Of a stretch of DNA of 64,000 nucleotides, positions 61,594 through 64,000 are shown in pieces. Under the pieces are notes generated by a model, which had not been told where the DNA came from, searched no databases, and was given only the letters and a program-made list of their open reading frames with translations. Source of the DNA: JBEKIK01 sp050013075 (GTDB taxonomy: Bacteria > Planctomycetota > Planctomycetia > Pirellulales > Thermoguttaceae). The stretch lies in the NCBI GenBank assembly GCA_050013075.1, contig JBEKFZ010000006.1, forward strand, positions 1 through 64,000, written 5' to 3'. How positions within the stretch are numbered: the first letter of the stretch is position 1; each line of letters starts with the position of its first letter. The position numbers and the translations under genes are program-made.

Positions 61594-62937
61594 ATGTTCA
61601 AACGAATATTAATCGCCAACCGGGGCGAAATTGCCTTACGAATAATTCGCGCCTGCCGCGAGCTGGGCGTCGAAACCGTGGCGATATTCAGCGAGGCGGA
61701 TCGGGGGGCGGCCTATTTGGAGCTGGCCGACGAGGCCTATTGCGTGGGTCCGCCCAAGGCGGCCGACAGTTACTTGAAGATCGATCGCGTGATTAGCGCC
61801 GCCGAGATCGGCAACGTGCAGGCGATCCACCCGGGCTATGGTTTTCTGGCCGAAAACGCCCATTTCGCCGACGTCTGCCGCAGTTGCGACATTGAATTCA
61901 TCGGCCCCACGCACGAGGCCATGGCCTTGGTGGGCGACAAGAATGCCGCGCGCAAGTTGGCCAAGGAAATCGGAGTGCCCACCGTGCCCGGCAGCGACGG
62001 GCTGGTGGAAAACGAGGCCCATGCGCTTTCGCTGTCGCACCAATTGGGATTTCCCGTGCTCATCAAGGCCTCGGCCGGCGGCGGCGGGCGCGGAATGCGC
62101 GTGGCGGTGAACGATTTGGCGTTGCGTGCGTCTTTGCAGCAGGCCCAGGCCGAGGCCCAAGCCGCATTCGGCAACGCCGAGATCTATCTGGAAAAATATA
62201 TCGAACATCCCCGGCACGTGGAAGTTCAGGTGCTGGCCGACACTCACGGCAACGTGGTGCACCTGTGGGAGCGCGACTGCACCATGCAGCGGCGGCATCA
62301 GAAGCTGATCGAAGAGAGCCCCGCCCCTTCGCTCCCCAAGGAAACCCGCGCGGCAATGTGCGAAGCGGCGGTGCGGCTGATCAAGGCCGCCAATTACACC
62401 AATGCCGGCACGGTGGAGTTCATCGTCGATCGAAAGGGGAATTTCTACTTTATCGAGACCAACGCCCGGATCCAGGTGGAACATCCCGTTACGGAGATGG
62501 TCACCGGGATCGACCTGATTAAAGCCCAGATTTTAGTAGCCTCCGGCGAACCGTTGCCGTTTAAACAGGAAGATATCCAACAAAAGGGGGCGGCCATCGA
62601 GTGCCGCATCAACGCCGAGGACCCGGAGAAGAATTTCCGCCCTAATCCGGGCGTGATTACCCGCTGGCTTGTGCCCGGCGGATTCGGCGTGCGATTCGAC
62701 TCGCACGCCCATCAGGGCTACGCCGTGTTGCCTTATTACGATTCGTTGATCGGAAAATTGATCGTCCACCAACCGACCCGACTGGAAGCCATCGAATGTA
62801 TGAAAGGGGCGCTTAAGGAATTGCGCATCGAAGGCATCAAGACCACGGTTTCCCTGCACCTGAAAGCCCTCGAGTCTTCGGCGTTCGTCAGCGCCCAGGT
62901 CGATACCACGTACATTGAACGCACCTGGCCGACTTGA
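61594..62937 (+). CDS. accC: Biotin carboxylase subunit of acetyl-CoA carboxylase
   Basis: A 447-residue ATP-grasp enzyme. The N-terminal domain is MFKRILIANRGEIALRIIRACRELG. The glycine loop is KASAGGGGRGMRVA, and the ATP/bicarbonate region is ERDCTMQRRHQKLIEESPAP, NARIQVEHPVTE and the C-terminal INAEDPEKNFRPNPGVI. Length is the family norm. It carboxylates BCCP-biotin to start fatty-acid synthesis. A spacer with AGGATGA heptamers follows the stop. Confidence 0.97.
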   Translation: MFKRILIANRGEIALRIIRACRELGVETVAIFSEADRGAAYLELADEAYCVGPPKAADSYLKIDRVISAAEIGNVQAIHPGYGFLAENAHFADVCRSCDIEFIGPTHEAMALVGDKNAARKLAKEIGVPTVPGSDGLVENEAHALSLSHQLGFPVLIKASAGGGGRGMRVAVNDLALRASLQQAQAEAQAAFGNAEIYLEKYIEHPRHVEVQVLADTHGNVVHLWERDCTMQRRHQKLIEESPAPSLPKETRAAMCEAAVRLIKAANYTNAGTVEFIVDRKGNFYFIETNARIQVEHPVTEMVTGIDLIKAQILVASGEPLPFKQEDIQQKGAAIECRINAEDPEKNFRPNPGVITRWLVPGGFGVRFDSHAHQGYAVLPYYDSLIGKLIVHQPTRLEAIECMKGALKELRIEGIKTTVSLHLKALESSAFVSAQVDTTYIERTWPT

Positions 62938-63068
62938 GGAAGGATGAAGGATGAAGGATGAAGGATGAATACTTCAAACCGACAACTTAAAACGACATTT
63001 GTTAAGATATCGCGAAACCACAAGCGGTATATCACTAACCACTCACCCCTAACCACTCACCACTAACC
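62936..63068. repeat. AGGATGA heptamers, family B palindrome and CACTAAC text
   Basis: 62936-62970 holds about five copies of GAAGGAT, 63009-63030 a family B copy (ATCGCGAAACCACAAGCGGT), and 63030-63068 CACTAACCACTCACC-like units directly before the ATG of the next gene. Confidence 0.75.
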
Positions 63069-64000
63069 ATGAGCAGCACATTATCCAGACCGCCGCTGAT
63101 GCCGTCGAATATCCGCCGGGTGGCGATTTTGTTCGCCGGGGGCCCTGCGCCGGCGGCCAACGCCGTGATCTCCACCGCGGCCGTTTCCTTTCTCCGCAAC
63201 AACATCGACGTCATCGGCGTTCTTTACGGATATTCGCGCCTGATTGAATATGCCCCCGAGCATCCGTTGGTTGAAAACCGCGATTACATCCGCATCAATC
63301 AAAACCTCTTGAAACGCACGCGAAACACGCAGGGCATCTTGATCGGCACTGCGCGGGCCAATCCGGGCAAGGACGTTTCCGAGCCGTCGCACTTTAAGGA
63401 TCCCAAGCGCACCGAACAGCTCAGAACGGTTTACGATGCCCTGGCGTCGATAGGCGTGGACGCCTTGATTTCCATCGGCGGCGACGATACCTTAAAGACC
63501 GCCAACAAGTTCAAACTCTTCCAGGAACAGTTGCCGCCCGGCAGCAAGCGGATTCCCGTGGTCCACCTGCCCAAGACCATCGACAACGATTACTCGGGCA
63601 TTGATTTCACGTTCGGTTACTTCACGGCGGTCAACGTATTGGCCGAGGAGGTCCGCAATCTACTGGCCGACGCCGAGTCCAGCGGCGCATACTTCGTGGC
63701 CGAAACCATGGGCCGCAGCGCGGGGTGGCTGGCCTACGGCGCGGCCATCGCCGGCGAAGCCAGCCTGGTAATCAGCGTCGAGGACATTACCGGCAAGTAC
63801 GAGATGAGCGAGGAAATCACCGATCCGAAAACCGGCAAGACCACGCTCCGCCGCGTGATGGATATGCACGAAGTGGTCAACCGCATAGTAGCCACCATGC
63901 GCGCCCGGGAAGAGGTCGAGGGCAAGGAATTCGGCGTGCTCGTGCTGGCCGAAGGTCTGGCCGAGTATTTGCCGCAAAAACACATCGAGGGCGTGCCCCG
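63069..64000 (+). CDS. 6-phosphofructokinase, PPi-type (incomplete at window edge)
   Basis: A phosphofructokinase of at least 310 residues, running past the window end. The N-terminus has VAILFAGGPAPAANAV; the phosphate-donor site reads ISIGGDDTLKTANKF, with Asp where ATP-dependent enzymes have Gly (GGDG), and the next motif is VVHLPKTIDNDY, with Lys. These two substitutions are the classic marks of pyrophosphate-dependent PFK. FVAETMGRSAGWLAYGAAI is the fructose-6-phosphate region. It would act reversibly in glycolysis. No Shine-Dalgarno site is visible, as the upstream is a repeat tract. Confidence 0.88.
   Translation, partial: MSSTLSRPPLMPSNIRRVAILFAGGPAPAANAVISTAAVSFLRNNIDVIGVLYGYSRLIEYAPEHPLVENRDYIRINQNLLKRTRNTQGILIGTARANPGKDVSEPSHFKDPKRTEQLRTVYDALASIGVDALISIGGDDTLKTANKFKLFQEQLPPGSKRIPVVHLPKTIDNDYSGIDFTFGYFTAVNVLAEEVRNLLADAESSGAYFVAETMGRSAGWLAYGAAIAGEASLVISVEDITGKYEMSEEITDPKTGKTTLRRVMDMHEVVNRIVATMRAREEVEGKEFGVLVLAEGLAEYLPQKHIEGVP

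Overview
The window reads as a chromosome segment from a planctomycete-like bacterium, probably anaerobic or facultative and Pirellulales-like; the lineage is inferred. The signs are a set of secreted proteins of planctomycete type (carboxypeptidase-regulatory-like lipoprotein, alpha-2-macroglobulin-like protein, TolC lipoprotein, large secretin and secretin-N proteins, sulfatase, haem-TPR cytochrome), weak Shine-Dalgarno sites on several genes, and spacers packed with short palindromic repeats. Nearly all spacers over 100 bp hold repeats. No rRNA, tRNA, CRISPR array, complete insertion sequence or prophage was recognised.

Layout. 0.1-2.6 kb: a RhuM-family gene between 51-bp direct repeats, then an orphan histidine kinase. 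2.9-8.9 kb (mostly minus strand): rpsO-pnp, a small lipoprotein gene (plus strand), gatC-gatA, rpmB. 9.2-11.9 kb: YugP-like protease, thiL, a Uma2-like gene with a small partner. 11.9-18.8 kb: a minus-strand operon hdrC-hdrB-hdrA-mvhD-mvhG-mvhA, a complete heterodisulfide-reductase-like/[NiFe]-hydrogenase flavin-bifurcating complex. 18.8-21.3 kb: AT-rich and gene-poor, with a 34-residue lysine-rich histone-H1-like peptide gene. 21.3-27.3 kb: alpha-2-macroglobulin-like membrane protein, Gfo/Idh oxidoreductase, secreted 592-aa protein. 28.2-32.3 kb: 3-hydroxyacyl-CoA dehydrogenase, ispD, tyrS and a small membrane protein. 32.6-37.1 kb: stand-alone LigD-type phosphoesterase, tmk, WYL regulator, TolC lipoprotein. 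37.9-47.0 kb: BON protein, lipoprotein, secretin and a divergent secretin-N protein, probably parts of one envelope apparatus. 47.4-49.5 kb: rimI and an AlaC-type aminotransferase. 49.6-52.6 kb: a sulfatase with gene remnants on both sides, then a TolC-like protein. 54.3-57.7 kb: octahaem lipoprotein cytochrome with TPRs, and larB. 57.8-59.5 kb: four small genes that look AT-rich (DUF4926, DUF6883, aspartic protease, lipoprotein). 59.8-64 kb: pepP, accB-accC, and the start of a PPi-type phosphofructokinase.

How parts work together. The Hdr-Mvh operon would couple H2 oxidation to reduction of ferredoxin and of an unknown disulfide-like acceptor. ThiL, IspD, AccBC, GatCA, TyrS, Tmk, S15, L28 and PNPase are housekeeping.

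The most unusual layer is repetitive. At least ten families of short palindromes occur, including a 131-bp class with terminal inverted repeats and exchangeable cores, a palindrome lying in the hairpin loops of two other families, and copies read in frame within or at the ends of proteins. Seven-base tandem tracts (AGGGGAT, CCACTAA, CAATTTG, GAAGGAT) fill other spacers.
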